The translations under genes were made by a program, and so were the position numbers. The notes beneath the pieces were generated by a model. The model was not told the DNA's origin. It ran no database searches and was given only the letters and a program-made list of their open reading frames with translations. Shown here one piece after another: positions 1 to 50,572 of a DNA stretch of 64,000 bases (positions within the stretch are counted from its first letter, which is position 1; every line of letters starts with the position of its first letter). The stretch comes from Marthasterias glacialis. Lineage: Eukaryota > Echinodermata > Asteroidea > Forcipulatida > Asteriidae. The DNA lies in assembly GCA_911728455.2 (NCBI GenBank), contig OU452223.1, positions 28,653,321-28,717,320 on the forward strand, read 5' to 3'.

Positions 1-2040
1 GAACATTGGAAAAGTGAGCATTAATACCTAGCCTTGCAGAATTTCAAATAGGCAAAGGAATCACACAGTTTTGGAAAGCAATTTCTTTGGAGGATTTCAG
101 CTTCAAAACTCAGAAATTTTTGTTTTGACAAGTGTGTGGTGATCGCGGTCGGTTGGCCTAACGTTCCGTCGCGCACTGTACACATCGTGCACGTTTATAT
201 GGTACTTTTACAATTTTCAAAACTTGCTGGAACTGTCTTTACTGTCTTCATTCAGCCACTTGAAGGTCTTTGGTACAAACTCTGGAATATCTTTCACAGA
301 TTTCGAGCATGAAAAGCCTTGATCGAATAGTTTAAATGCATTAATCATCGTGTACCGTACCACCCTTTCCTATGGAGGATTATGTGTGTGTTTACATTTT
401 ATACCCAACAGGGGTCACGTGACGTTGGTCGTGCAATCAGTCTATTCAGTAAGTTTTTGCTTAGTCTTGCACTGTAAAGATAATTATTGATTGTATGATG
501 AGTGGGGTTGATTTTCAGTGAGTGAAGAACCCTCCTTGTATCAAAAATGGGAATCATTTCACTCATACGAGAATAAATTTTAAAATATCCGGAATGGGGG
601 TCTGAGTGTAATTCTGTTAACATGAACGAAGGGAAGTCAACCATTATAGTGTATTGAAGAGTAAATTTATTACCATCTTCTAATATCAAATAAACACATT
701 AGGTCACAAAAAGTATTCAGACATGGAACCACATTTCTCAATTATATTTATTCTTTATAGTGGTCGTTTGGTATAATGATTTAGTACCCGCATGAAGACG
801 AATTCAAAGCTGGTATAGCTAAATGTTCCGTGTAGCGATGTAACATAACGTTGTGTTCTGGGTAGAAGGGCAATAAGGCTCTAAGCCCTTCTTTCAGACA
901 CACAAAGAACTTTTTGTTGCAGTAACAGAAGGTCTTAAGCAATAAAATAGCTCCTGACAAAAGCAGATATGGCAAATATTGCTAGAATTACCCCAAAGAC
1001 ATGTTTTCCCATTCCGATGCAGAATTTAACCTTCTTATAATGACTTATGAATGGCAGAAAACCGATCAAACTTTGACGCTCAGTTTTCTTGATACAGCAT
1101 TTTGCACATAAATTGCTTACACCCTTTTACTGGTACTAACTTTAGCTATGTCCTTCTTCTAGGCACACGATGATAGATGGAATTACCATAAGCATCAATT
1201 ATTGCAAAGGGCAATTTGTGATGATATCCCTTTTTACATTGAGTTCATTGTATGGTAACTATTATGAAGATGGTTAATAAAGGCAACATGTATAATATTC
1301 ATTTGCTGCGGCATGATGAGGTTTAGGAAAGCAGTCACTGAATGGTTTTGAATATGTTTGATGACTGTGGATAACAGCAGTAATGACCTCTTGCATTCTG
1401 GAATCTGTTGATCAGTTTGATTTTGTTTTTTATAAAGATCCGATAGTGAAAATTCTAGAAAATTACCCTGACTTATGTTTAATTTTAATTTTATCAACAA
1501 AGCGAGTAATGAATACTGTATGTTGACAGTGACTATAGATTATTCAAATTGAGTAATCCCATTTGGCATGGCAAACACACTGCAACACATGAACCATAGC
1601 ATCAGATGAAAATGTTAACAGACAAGTGGCCTCTTTCATTCATCACTTGATTACACAATGAAAGGTCGTTTTACTCCTCGTTATAGTAATTGTATGGATT
1701 TCACTTTAGCTGTAATTTTTTTATATTGTTATCATCGTTACCAGGGAATGATGTTTGGACAATTTACAATTTGTTATCAAGCATTAAAGAAAAAGAATAG
1801 TGCATAAAAAAAAAATGCAGTCTAAAATACTTTCAAAGTTGAGGAAATAGCATTTGATACTCCACAAATCACTGTTGCTTGTTTCGATTGCCACAAATGA
1901 AATAAGACCAAGCTGAACATGCACAAAACCCTTCACAAAGCATAAACCGTTTTTGTAGTTTTCACTCAAGCATAACCACCTATTTTAATGAAGTTTTCAC
2001 AGGTTGGTTTTATGATGTGTTTTTTTTTTGCAAATAAATA
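1..2040. other. Upstream noncoding DNA
   Basis: AT-rich sequence. No exon with splice borders, RNA gene or tandem array could be supported. The short open frames have no recognisable motifs. Confidence 0.5.
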
Positions 2041-2049
2041 GGATAGGAA

Positions 2050-2475
2050 TAGGAAGGGGAATTAATTTCTAATCTGATCTAATCTTGCACTATGTCCTGA
2101 AGGACGTTGACTCCACAGATTAACTCTGTTCACTTCTCCCTGTCTTGCACTACTTTCTCATCTCTTACTCGGCCTACCTGGTCTGCTCTACCCAATGAAT
2201 GTTTCTGACAGAATGTGTTTTAGGAATCTACTATTTTTCAATCTCATTGTGTGGCCAAACCAGGCAAGATGTGAAGTGATTTCCTCCGGTGGGTTACTAT
2301 CAGCTGAAATTCTCCTCAACACTTCTTCATTTCATACCTTGTCTTGCCAAGAGATGTTTGTGGTTTTCTGGAAACAGCACATTTGAAAGGAATCTTGTGT
2401 CTTTTGTTCTACCTTCCTGATGGTCCTGGCACCTGAGCTATATAGCAGCACAATATATTCAAGTTCATTTACTTG
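2050..2475 (-). pseudogene. Decayed non-LTR retrotransposon (LINE) ORF2 C-terminus
   Basis: Read on the minus strand from about 2345 to 2080, one frame gives NEEVLRRISAD, HLAWFGHTMRLKNSRFLKHI, then after a stop SRPGRPSKR, then WSQRPSGHSARLDQIR. This is the layout seen at the end of LINE reverse transcriptase ORFs (ExLLxxI...R.LxWFGHxxRM...G.RxRGRPxxRW...W). At least two in-frame stops make it a relic. The LINE clade cannot be named from this fragment. Confidence 0.7.
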
Positions 2476-5030
2476 AATTCATTTCCCTTTAATATTGTAG
2501 GGTGTTATGGCCGGCATTTAGCTCATCATGCACCTTGTCCATGCCAATGTCACTGCTCTTTTGTAAAGGTCACTTCCATACATCATTGTATATGGTCGTC
2601 ATAGTTACCAGAGAGTGATGCTGACTATTCATTTGCTGTTGGAGGGTGTACTGTCCAAACCAAATGTCAATTAGAAATAACTGAGAGGGCCTAGGGCAGA
2701 ACTGAAACTGGGCTCGGAAAAGGTCCTTAGAATAGAAAGCACTACCTCTCTTTACCATTGTCAAGCATTTACAATTGTTGTCCATACTGGTACCCTGTAA
2801 AATGCACCTTTGTCAGCATGGTTACAAATGAGTGTTGTCCATTTTTACTGTCGGGGTTTCCGTTTATACAGATAGAGATATTTTTTCCCATGAAATGTTT
2901 AGTTGTTACTGTTTGAGAATGTGATCAATTGAATTGGACATGTTATCACCAAAGTATAAAGTACTACTGTCAATTAGGTAAGACATTACTGTTCATATTT
3001 GCTAAGGGTAAAAAAAAATTAAAAAAGGGAAACACTTTTTTTTCTTCCCCCAGTTGAATTAGTTTAGATATTTGACTAACATCAATTCTGGTTCTGATAA
3101 TTATGAGAATTACACTAATGACATCAATTTCGAGAGAGATTCGCTCTCCTTTTTATATTATTTAGAAAGTTAATTTGATGAATTAAGATGGGACCGCTCT
3201 GGAATGGCCAAGGTCATAGCTTCAGTTTTGGGCTGTCACAAATGGTAAATCAAATATGTAGCAATTTAGTGGCTGAGCAAACAGTGTTAGAATGGAGCTG
3301 CTGATAGAAAACGCTGTCGTTGTTGGTTGCTTTGCAGTGCAGGGGAAGTGGGCTTTTACCCTTCTTCGAAAACGTGCTAGCAGGCATTTTTTGGCAATGC
3401 CATGAAAATGTTTAAGAGGTAGTCTTGATGTTTTAAATATAACCCAACTCTCTGTGGGCATTCCTTTGTTATCATGTTGTAAAAAGAAAAATTACTTCTT
3501 AAACCTTTTCCCGTCTCGGTTGTAATTTGTTTTGAGAGCTGATGTTTGCTTTGAGATGATAAACACACATACACTGCAAAATGGTTTCTTGTCAGGAAAA
3601 ATGAGATTTTCTATTTGTTGAAAACATTGTGTGGGTGAGTGTTCATGATGTCTCAAGAGCCTGCAAAGTGTAGACATGTATTGTTTGCAGGTCCATACTA
3701 TTGCTTGCCCATCTTTGCTTGTCACATTTCTCAGGATTATTACAAACTGCTTGCTCCAATCTTTAGCAAGGAGAATATTCTAATTTGTACTAATACAAGA
3801 TTTATAAAGAATGCAACATGAAGTCATCCATGACAAGTCTTCCATTGGACCTATTTCATTCATTTTTAAGTTATTCATTTAGGGTTATGTTAATGAATTT
3901 GAAATTGTATTTGTTTTCTTTTTTGAACCACAGGTGGTACTTTCTCTGTGGTCAAATTTATTTGTGAGGGAGGGGGGTAGAAGCATACCACCTTTCAGCA
4001 TGTCCAGCTGCACCATTTGCCTCACCTTTTTAGATGGCAAATTATTCCCCCAGGCAGGTGGGAATGTATGAAAAGTCACTCCTTTACACTCAAAAAGCTC
4101 ATGTAGGATTATTCATTTACTATGTATTCTTGCAATGTGACACTCTATTTAAACCATTTTGAACACAGATTTTTTATAAGTTTTTTATCATTGGTCATTA
4201 CCATTGGTCATCTTAAAATCATGGGGAAAAAAGTACCTATCCGTCAGTTTTCATAAGAAATTTTATATGTTAACTTTTAGTAATATTGATAGGGATATCA
4301 TTTTGAGTAAAGATAAGATGGACAGTGATATTGAAACCTAACATTAGTAACAATTCCAGAATGTTGGTTCTAGAAGGCAGTACGGTCATTTCCTTTCACC
4401 ATTTTATGCATCTCACTTTTAGACGCACTTTCTACCATACCTGGTGTAGCTTTGAGATAGATTCAGTTTTCAACCCTACACTAGTTTTTATCGGGAACTG
4501 CGCATGGCATATCGAGTATCAAGTTTTTAGTTTTTAGAAAAAATGTATTTCTGTAGTTTGGTGTTGGGTGTTGAGTGTTGGGTGTTGAACCTTTTTTTTG
4601 GTAAAAATGACATTTTTCTTTCATCAATGGCAGTGCTCAGGGTAATTTCTCCAAAGAAAACGTTAGAAATTATGAGAAAAAAATAACAAGCTTGGACCTG
4701 CAAATATTTTTGAAAAATATGTAACAGTTAATCATCACAGTAAGCTCCGGAAAAATAATCGAAGACATCAAATTTATTGGAGCATTGATAAATGGCTGAC
4801 GAGCCAGAAGATAATTGTGTACCTGCACTTCTCTCTCAAACCTGAAAGTTTATGCAAACTGTTGTTGACATTCCATCACATGGAAAATGAGTTTGCTGCC
4901 AGCATTTTAGTGTCTGATCACAGACTCTTTAAGCTCTTATTATTAAGTACCCTTCATCAGGTTGTGCGGGGCTCGCGTACCAGTCTGAACAGTGTAAGTG
5001 ACTTTGATACAGGGTTCCCGCGTGTGTGTG
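2476..5030. other. Noncoding upstream region
   Basis: AT-rich DNA with A/T homopolymers. A short near-repeat ttggtgttgggtgttgagtg occurs near 4560-4590. No supported gene. Confidence 0.5.
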
Positions 5031-5034
5031 CAAC

Positions 5035-5160
5035 CAGCAATTAATTAAATCAGCCAATCAAACACACCTGCTCAAACCCATACCAATCTAGCTGCTCAGA
5101 TGGAAGACATGACAAAAAAATAATAAAAATGAGGGGCATCGCTTCATTTGCATAATCAGC
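5035..5160 (+). promoter_or_regulatory. Candidate DPP promoter-proximal region
   Basis: Within 400 bp upstream of the DPP start codon: a homeodomain-type AATTAATTAAAT near 5039-5050, a CCAAT box at 5054-5058, an E-box CACCTG near 5066, and a perfect POU/Oct octamer ATTTGCAT at 5146-5153. The grouping is suggestive, but each motif is short and no clear TATA box or initiator is visible. Confidence 0.3.
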
Positions 5161-5428
5161 TGTGTGCACTGGTGTGTATTAGAGATGTTGGTTGGGATCA
5201 GGCAGGATGCATCGTTGGCTGTTAACGACCCTCCACGATTAAGCGCTAAGTGGTCTCAGCAACTTGGACTCAATCCTTTGATGATGCTGGTTACGCATCT
5301 CCTTCTCGTGGAGGGGGAATACAAAGTGCGTGATCAACGCTTGGACTTCGACTAAAACTGTGGCAGTTTTGTTGTTTGTCGTTGTTCATGGGTTGGTTCG
5401 GACGTCAGGATCGGAGTTTATTGCTGGG

Positions 5429-42823
<37,395 letters not shown>

Positions 42824-43735
42824 TGACACCATCTTGTGTACTGTCTTTTTTGCTAATGTTACTGCATCTGAAATCAAGATGTACTCTATTTCATGAACAA
42901 TGCGGGTTGACTGAAGTGATAGTTGTACCTAGGACCTGTAGGTTTCAATCCTGGTGCTCTACCATCTTGTTTGCTCTATAATTCTTCTTTGTATGAAACC
43001 ATTACAACAATTGGTGTGAACGAGGACAGTTTGACTTGAATTGAGGTAGAACCTTGGACTCCAAATTACAACACCAGTGTTCTACCATCCCGTTTGCTGT
43101 TAGGGTTACAACTGTTTTTAGAATCACAACTGGATCTATTTGGAAACAGACCGATGGACTGAAATGGAATTTGAACCTGAAACCTACTTTTTAGTGTCCC
43201 AGTGGCTCTACCAGCAAAATGATCCAGCCCTTCAGTTTACTTCACTCAACTATTATCTGGATCTGAACAAAAAGGATTTACTAAATGTTGAACCAAGTAC
43301 CTTCCAGATACTTATTTGATGTAATTTCCCTTAGTTACCGTACGTTGCTCTACAGTATTTGATCTTATGTCTGATGTCAGGGTACCAGACGGATCTACAC
43401 AAAAGAAAAGGATCAAAATCCATGCGCCGGATGTCCTAAATGTGCAGACTGATTTGGAGATCAATTTTTGATGTAGCAGCTGTACAGATAAATATCTACT
43501 TAGATGTGGAACTGAGAAATGTGCCAGAGGATCAGGGTCAATTTTGGAAAGCTGATCACTGAAACAAGGTACGCAAAAATAATGGTTACCAATACCAGGC
43601 TACCAGCCACAATGCCATGGATGTTTCTGGCTTACGATGGGTCTGGGACTGATTTCTGCATTAGTCGGTATTAATGCACATGGACAATATTGGTAATTGT
43701 CTAAGACCAGTATCCAGACTTTATGTGATCTAACA

Positions 43736-44005
43736 TATACATGAAGTAACAAACCTGTGAAAATGTGGCTCAATCGGTCATTGGAGTCATGAGAAAATAG
43801 TGAAAATAGTTTTCACTGTTTTAGAAAATCAAATTTTGGCCTCACAAGATCAAAACTAATTGTTTACTAATTTATCAAAAACTGTAGCATTTCAGGCAAA
43901 AGTCAAGCAAGTTTTCCACTCTGACCATCTTTATTACATGTAAGTTATGTGCAAATCTGTAAAGATTTATTTGTTCAATCTTACCAATGTGTGCATATCC
44001 TTCAA
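43736..44005 (+). repeat. Dispersed repeat family C, copy 1
   Basis: Contains taacaaacctgtgaaa, ggctcaatcggt, agaaaatagtgaaaa, ttttcactgttt, caaaactaattg, tttca.gcaaaa, tgaccatcttta and catgtaagtta in this order. The same series recurs at 51.79-52.08 kb. No ORF is visible. Confidence 0.85.
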
Positions 44006-46610
44006 GCATGATTGGTTATAGGATACCTGTATGAGAGGGTGCTGTTACGTTCCTCAGCTCACTGATTACCAGAAACTCAAGGCTTTTTTTAATGTTTTGT
44101 TTTCTATATCTTGTAAATTAACCTAATAACCATGTCGGAACTGAAGGCTTTGGTCAGTAGTGGCTATGGAAAGATCACTGAATAACACTATCCCTTCAAT
44201 TTAGTCACTGTAGCCACTGACCATAGCCATAACCAGACATAACTAATTGAAGAGAATCACGCTAAAGGAAGCTGCATGGTTTTATAAAGAGGGAGGCAAA
44301 ACTTGTGACACATCTAGGTGGGATGGGAACCCAGTACCACTGAGGTGAAAGGTAAGACCTGAGTTCCTTTTCAGGCATTTTGAAATCTTTATCCAGAATG
44401 GTTTTAACTTTAAACCTGGAACTGTTTTGGTAATAAATCAACACTTAATGGTCTTGTATATGGAACATTCCTTCAATAATAATGTAAATAATGTAAATGC
44501 TGTTTGTACTTTAAACACTTTTGTCTATATATGTATATCTATTTACCTGTATATTGGCTTGTCATCATGTGTGATGAACTGATAATTTTATGTAAAAAAA
44601 AAAAGGGTTTAATTGTGGATTTTGGTTTAAGTTGAACGGGGAGTTTTGAATTTTCGCAGCATATATTATTGCCTACTATTTATTCAGATACATACCACTG
44701 CAAATTAAAATTTTAAGAAAGTTTACTTCAAATAACAATTTCTTTATCATGGCTCTATTCAAACTTGATCTGTTACAGTTTGCATAGATCGGTAAGTTCA
44801 TTCATTACAATTTGGCGCCAGTTATTCATTCTCACGTCTAAAATCTTACATGTCATTTTACAAGGGTCACTCCATGAAACTACAGTTCCTTTTTGGAAGA
44901 GCTGGTGATGTTCCCTCCTCAGTTTTCTGATTTCCCAGGAAAGAATGCCATATTTTTGCAGCCTAACTGTTACATAAGCTCAAAAGAATCACTAAGTAAT
45001 TCAAGACTAGGGTTTCCAAGAACCAAAGTGAGGCTGAAAGAACAAATAGTCTGGCGCCATTATAGAGGGAACCTGACTACAAAGATGGTGGAAGCATGGT
45101 CAAGATCTACACATTTGTTATTTTCACATCTTGTATAGTTTCATATTGAACAGTACTTCCCCCAAAAAAGAGGTTTTGTGAATAAACTCAAAATCGTATA
45201 AAATATGTAAATAACTTTTATACACATAATATTATCCATTCTTGTCATTTTGTTGTTCATTAGTCTAAAGGTTTGGATCATGTTTGAAGTAAAAATATGC
45301 AACTTGGTGTAAAATGGTAATATTTCCTGTCAAAGCTTGGAATGTTATGATGCAGAAAGGGAAAGTAGACTGGTGCCGATGGGTATTTAGAAACAGCACT
45401 GTATTTTGTGCTTGGAGGCAGACAATGACCCCTGCTCAACTACTGTGCATCACCACACTGACTGAATCAATAGTTATGAGGTCAATTCTTGATGAGGTAC
45501 CAGTCTATATTCCCTCCAGCCTCAGTTTGATTTTAACAGACTTCTCTTGAGGGAAAATGGGACAAAACAAATATAGGTTTCTCTTTTCTTATGGTGCATA
45601 CAAAACAAAATAATTGTTCTTGTGCCATGTCTGGCTTGTTTATAAATGCTTAACTGTTATTAAACAACCCATACAAACCAGATCTAACACCATGGGTTTG
45701 CAGTGAAGTTGATTGTTTCTTAAACTTTTCCAGAATTGTACACACAATGCTACCAATAAAAGTGAATCTTCTTGTTGGAAAGTTTACATTTTGGAAAACT
45801 AACATACCCTTTTTCTGATCGGCACACTTAATGTGGGTCATGTGCTATGTTCATTTAGTGCACTTACATGATATTAGTTAATATTAATATTAGTGCTTGT
45901 GTTCATTTTAGTGCAAAAATGTGGGATGTCACAAAAAAAGCTGGAAAAAGCAACAATATTCTACCTCCGATGTACACACAAATCATAGTGTTGGATATAA
46001 TGCTTTTGCCCAGAGTTTTTCTTGTGTGAGAAACAACTCTATTACAAAATAGTGATTCCTATACAAAGCTTTTGCTCTGGTGCTAAGAAGGGTACCCCCA
46101 TAAATGTCTATTTTTTTGTTTGAGCGTATTCCTCTTATAATAAGACAGCGCAAAATAACAAGGATGGATGTCTTCCTCATCTGCTATGTATCTGTGTGTA
46201 CAAGTAGTGTATAGTATACACATAATCACATGCAGTTGTTGTATCAATTTAAATACTTCACAAAAGAATCAAGTATGTTTTAAACCACAAACGAAACTCA
46301 GCATTCTCATTGTTCTATTTCTGTAGTCTATACATACAGATCGGGTTGTAAGACAAGTACTTTGTGCACAATGTAGTAAACAACCAAACATTGGAACCAA
46401 TTCATTAATTGTTTACAGGTGGACAATTAACAGAGACTTTTGGATCAGAGTTTGTGCCTTCGGTGTACTTCTTGAGTTTCTGGGGCAAAAGATTGGAATC
46501 CGTAAAAATGCAATATGAAAGAGTGTTACATTATGCACAGAATGCCTGGCTTGTGTCAAATAGCCATGTTTATGGATAAAATGAATAACCTATTGGAAAG
46601 ATCTCAAAGA

Positions 46611-46616
46611 AATAAA
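46611..46616 (+). terminator. Candidate DPP polyadenylation signal
   Basis: AATAAA followed within about 25 bp by aacttgtctgttt and a T/G-rich stretch. Earlier AATAAA motifs at 44432 and 45181 are alternatives. Using this one implies a 3.8-kb 3' UTR. Confidence 0.3.
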
Positions 46617-49600
46617 ATCAAGGTATGTAACAACTTGTCTGTTTATTGAGTATAGTCCTTTATTGATTGTTTGTTATAATATTCCTTTTTTTTTTCTTTT
46701 TTTTAACTCATGCAGTTTATTACAATCAGTTTTACTCTTAAAAATGCAAAAAGCCTTTATCATTCATTCAAAAGTTGATTTGTTGCTATATTGTTTTTAA
46801 GCCCATTTGTTGCTCTTTTGGTCAATGCATAAAAATTACATCACTGCATGATGTTGCAGGTAAAAACGGTACTATTTAAAAAAATGTTTCTTTGTCCTAC
46901 GACTTTCTTAAATCAGATTTGAATCTTTGCTTTTTGGAGATTCAATTTAGTAAGGCTTGCGGTAACACCTCATACATCAAAATAATCCCTCTATGAGTTG
47001 TGGTGGTTCTGTAAAGAACTGGTGGTGTAACAACTCAACATTATGATCAGTATGCTCTGATTGTCTTCAGGGGACAGCTGCTAAGCTGAAAATACTGCAC
47101 AATAAATTTTTCTGCTAGCAAAATCCACAATCTTACCAAATTTGACCTGATTACCTGTTCTTGCTGTGTATGATAAGCAACCAAATGAAACAGGCCTCCT
47201 GATTGTTAAATGATTACACAGTATAGACCCTCATGCACTGGCAATAACAATATACTTGTTTCTTATATACAGCACATTATCCCACTAGTTAAATAAAAAC
47301 ACTTGACAACATTATGCACATACTGATGAAACATGTGGCTTCAGTGTGCCATTTTGGGAATCTAATTGCATGTAATGATATGGTGCATGAACTCATGTGA
47401 ATTGGATTAATATTCACTCATTATTTGCAATTAATACTTTCAATATTTGAAGGCCACTGATTGAATAACTTTTGATTGTAATATAATAGAAAAACTAGTT
47501 TCATTTTTCCCATCCACATTTCATACATTTTTGGATCTTCCTTTTGTTTTAATTCCAATTCTCTTTTTAATAGATATATATTACCGGTACAAAATTTGCC
47601 TCGTCAATTTTTCTGCTAATTCTAGTGAGATTCTTGCAAGATATTTTCCCTAAATCCAACAGCTCTCTATTTCATCAATGAAAGCAATCCAATGTTTGTT
47701 ACACTGCCCAAAATTGTTTGTTAAATCTAGGTATATATCTTTTAATAATTTACATTCCACTAGCAATGATACAACTTTAAAAATTACGGGTGATTAATTG
47801 TGACTTCTTTTAATTTTTAAAATGTAAAGAAACAAACTGCCAGGCACAATAGGTTTTTTCCCCAGTTATCATTTTGTGAAAAAAATTCTTTGACACCCCC
47901 CCCCCCCCACTTGGATGTAGGGTTTTAGCACATGTCTTATTAATGTCTACAGAGTGTTCAGATAAGAACATTTCAAAATGAATAACTTAACAGTTATTTG
48001 TAAATGCCTTTATAAAACCTTGTATAATTACCATAACCACTTAATAGACCAATTTAAAAAAATCTAACCAATTTAAAAAATAAAATAAAAAACCTGTAAA
48101 TTAAATCAACCTTTACAACATTCTTACATTTTAAAATATGAATACACTTGGTGTGTTAGTCAATCTTCCACACAAATGTTAAGTTGGACTCAATTTTTAA
48201 AGCCTTTTGGAAAAAAATGTTAATTACAAAAATAAATTATCTGGTCCCATACCATGAAGTATGACTTGATTGGAGGTAGCTGTAGTTATTGGTCAATGGG
48301 GGATTTTAGGATGCTATCTGGCAGCAGAGAGAGAGAGACAGGCCAGGTAGAATTCCATCATTTCAGTACTCCTGAAGCAAGTCTGCTGCCACCTAGTGTC
48401 CCAAAAAATCTCCCATTGTTGACAACTTGACCAAATATTCAGCCAAAATTACCACTCAAGAAGAGAGTTTTGTTTCTGCTCAATCACTAAATATATTATA
48501 TTTACTTACAAACGAAATTCTAACTATTGCTAATGCTAAAGTATTAAAATACTGTCTATTATATTTTGATTTGAGCATTCATTAATTTGCTGACCTTTTT
48601 ATTAAGATAAAAAATGTAGTCGTTAAAAACTATATCAAAAAATTGCACAATATAAGAATGACGTCATTTAAGTATAAAAACGTTTCTAGTATTCAAACCC
48701 CATTCATTTTTTCCCTTGGAGTGAAATTACTTTTTTTTATATCTCTAAAAATCTTTATCTTCCAAAATAATTTCAAGCCTATGTAATAAATTGATATTCT
48801 GGCATCTTGGAAGAATGGAAATGAAGTCCGTGGAAAAATTTAATTCATTAATTCTTACTTGAGAAAATGCATGTGAAATCGTGCAGATGTGACTTTTGAA
48901 AAAAAAAACACTATTTTTAAATGGAAAGCACACCATTTTTTATAAACATTTTGGAATTATGTTTGATCGGTTTGTAAAAGGTTACTCTTGCAGGATGAAA
49001 CTAAACCAACTAAAATTCAACTATAAATTAATGAATCTTGTCATTCATACATCAATAACGTCAAAAAAACATGCTGACTGAAAAAATAAAATGTTGTGGA
49101 ATGGAATGTTACGGTACATACATTTGCAGTGCTGCACGGCAATTACATCAGAGACTTTTTATGCTAAATCTTTGTAAGTATGAAGTGTTTATTAACCAGT
49201 GCATACTTAGGTTACTCCAGTATAAACCAAAACCACGGGCAGTGTGCACACTTTGTAAAACCAACAAAACAACTGTCCTTGTGGCATTGGATTTTAAAAC
49301 CTGTTGCAATCCCAGTCCCTAAAATCACTTACTTACAAAAAAACAAAACAAACAAAAAAACTAAAATTGATTAAAAAGCTCATTTAACAATAAAAAAAAC
49401 ATATTACAAATTCCATTAAAACTTTAAAATATACAAGGGGCTTATTTTCTCTAAACTGATCAGAAATGTGAACCTACAAAACAAACCCATCAGCATAAAA
49501 AAATGTCCCCAAACATCTTTGTAATAAACCTAAGAATTGGTTGAAGAAGCACGGGATGTGAAACCATTTATCAATTTTTATTGTGTAAGTGCAAATACGT

Positions 49601-50483
49601 TGTATTTCCTGAAACAGCTTTTACGTTACATGCGAATTTGAAAGTGTCAAAACGTTGTATCTCACTTAAAATAACCAAGATGTTTACACAAAACTAATAG
49701 GCGCCTTCATACATCTGTTTTGATCGAAGCATTCTCATGCGAGATTTGACGTTGCACAAACGAGATACAACATTTTTGCACTGATGCAACGTTTTGTGAT
49801 CTGTTAATTTAATACCTCTTGAATTTCCCCTCAGTGGGATGACAGTTTATATCTTGTTCAAACTCGACACAAAAACTAACAGCAAAGCAAACCTTGACTT
49901 CATGGATTTTGCACCCTGAGACACAGAAGGTGAACATCTGCTTGACATCTCTGGAACATTAAATCTCAGTTCTGATGAGACTCTTTGCTTCTTATCAGTG
50001 TCCATGTCAAGTAAAGCTTAGCTCCAATCTTGGGTACAGTTTCAGTCTTATTATTCTACATTCATATTAATGGACAGAGTCATTTTATTCAGTTAATAAG
50101 TACAGAGGATCTGTAAGTAATACACAATCCATCTCAAGATACGTGGAATGCCTTTTTTGTAGATTCATACAAACTGCCAATCCACACATGATCGTTGTGT
50201 GATGTGTTAAATCTTAAGAGGTAAACTTTTTCTAGTAATTCTTGTGTGTAAACTGTGAAAGTCTCTTTTGGAATGAGTGTTGGCTCTGAGAGGAATTGTT
50301 GGTTTGTTTTTGACCTTTTAAACAATAAGCTCATCTTCGGAAGAAATGTTGAATCTTATTTGTATGCAATTGTTTGAAATATTCTCGTTTTCAAAATAGG
50401 GATTATCAAGAGTTGGTGTACCCAAGATTGGAACTGGACACTTATACACTGACCAGTTAGTCTGCAAACGCGTTGACAGACAT

Positions 50484-50572
50484 CTATGGAGCAGACATCA
50501 GAGTGTGGACAAACAGCGTCGCTGGTTCCAAGTCATCTCCTTCCATGGTAAACAGTGGCACATGATGGTAAC
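50484..50572 (-). CDS. PLCD: PLC terminal exon with stop codon
   Basis: Acceptor catgtcctgacag. Reads [20 protein letters not shown] then FVHTLMSAP and stop TAG at 50486-50484. It matches the last C2 strand of PLC-delta (GYRHVxL...ATLFVxI). No PDZ-ligand or extended tail follows. Confidence 0.93.

Larger units (their letters stand above)
42824..50483. other. Convergent intergenic region (3' flanks of DPP and PLC)
   Basis: 7.66 kb between two opposing stop codons. It must contain both 3' UTRs and polyadenylation sites. Plus-strand AATAAA occurs at 44432, 45181 and 46611, the last followed by a GT-rich stretch. 42940-43240 has three diverged copies of a ctctaccatc..gtttgct segment. The rest is AT-rich with no supported gene. 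Confidence 0.7.

Noticed and set aside
399..4079. Short open frames upstream of DPP as exons of another gene
   Set aside because: No conserved motif and no consistent chain of splice borders. Only the LINE relic at 2.05-2.47 kb could be explained.
5330..5428. Upstream start for DPP giving a hydrophobic leader
   Set aside because: The frame begins at GTG, not ATG. The first ATG is 5429, and the membrane anchor is already supplied by exon 2.
44893..45550. Two 78-81 codon frames downstream of DPP
   Set aside because: No recognisable domain. They lie in the probable 3' UTR/intergenic DNA and look like chance frames.
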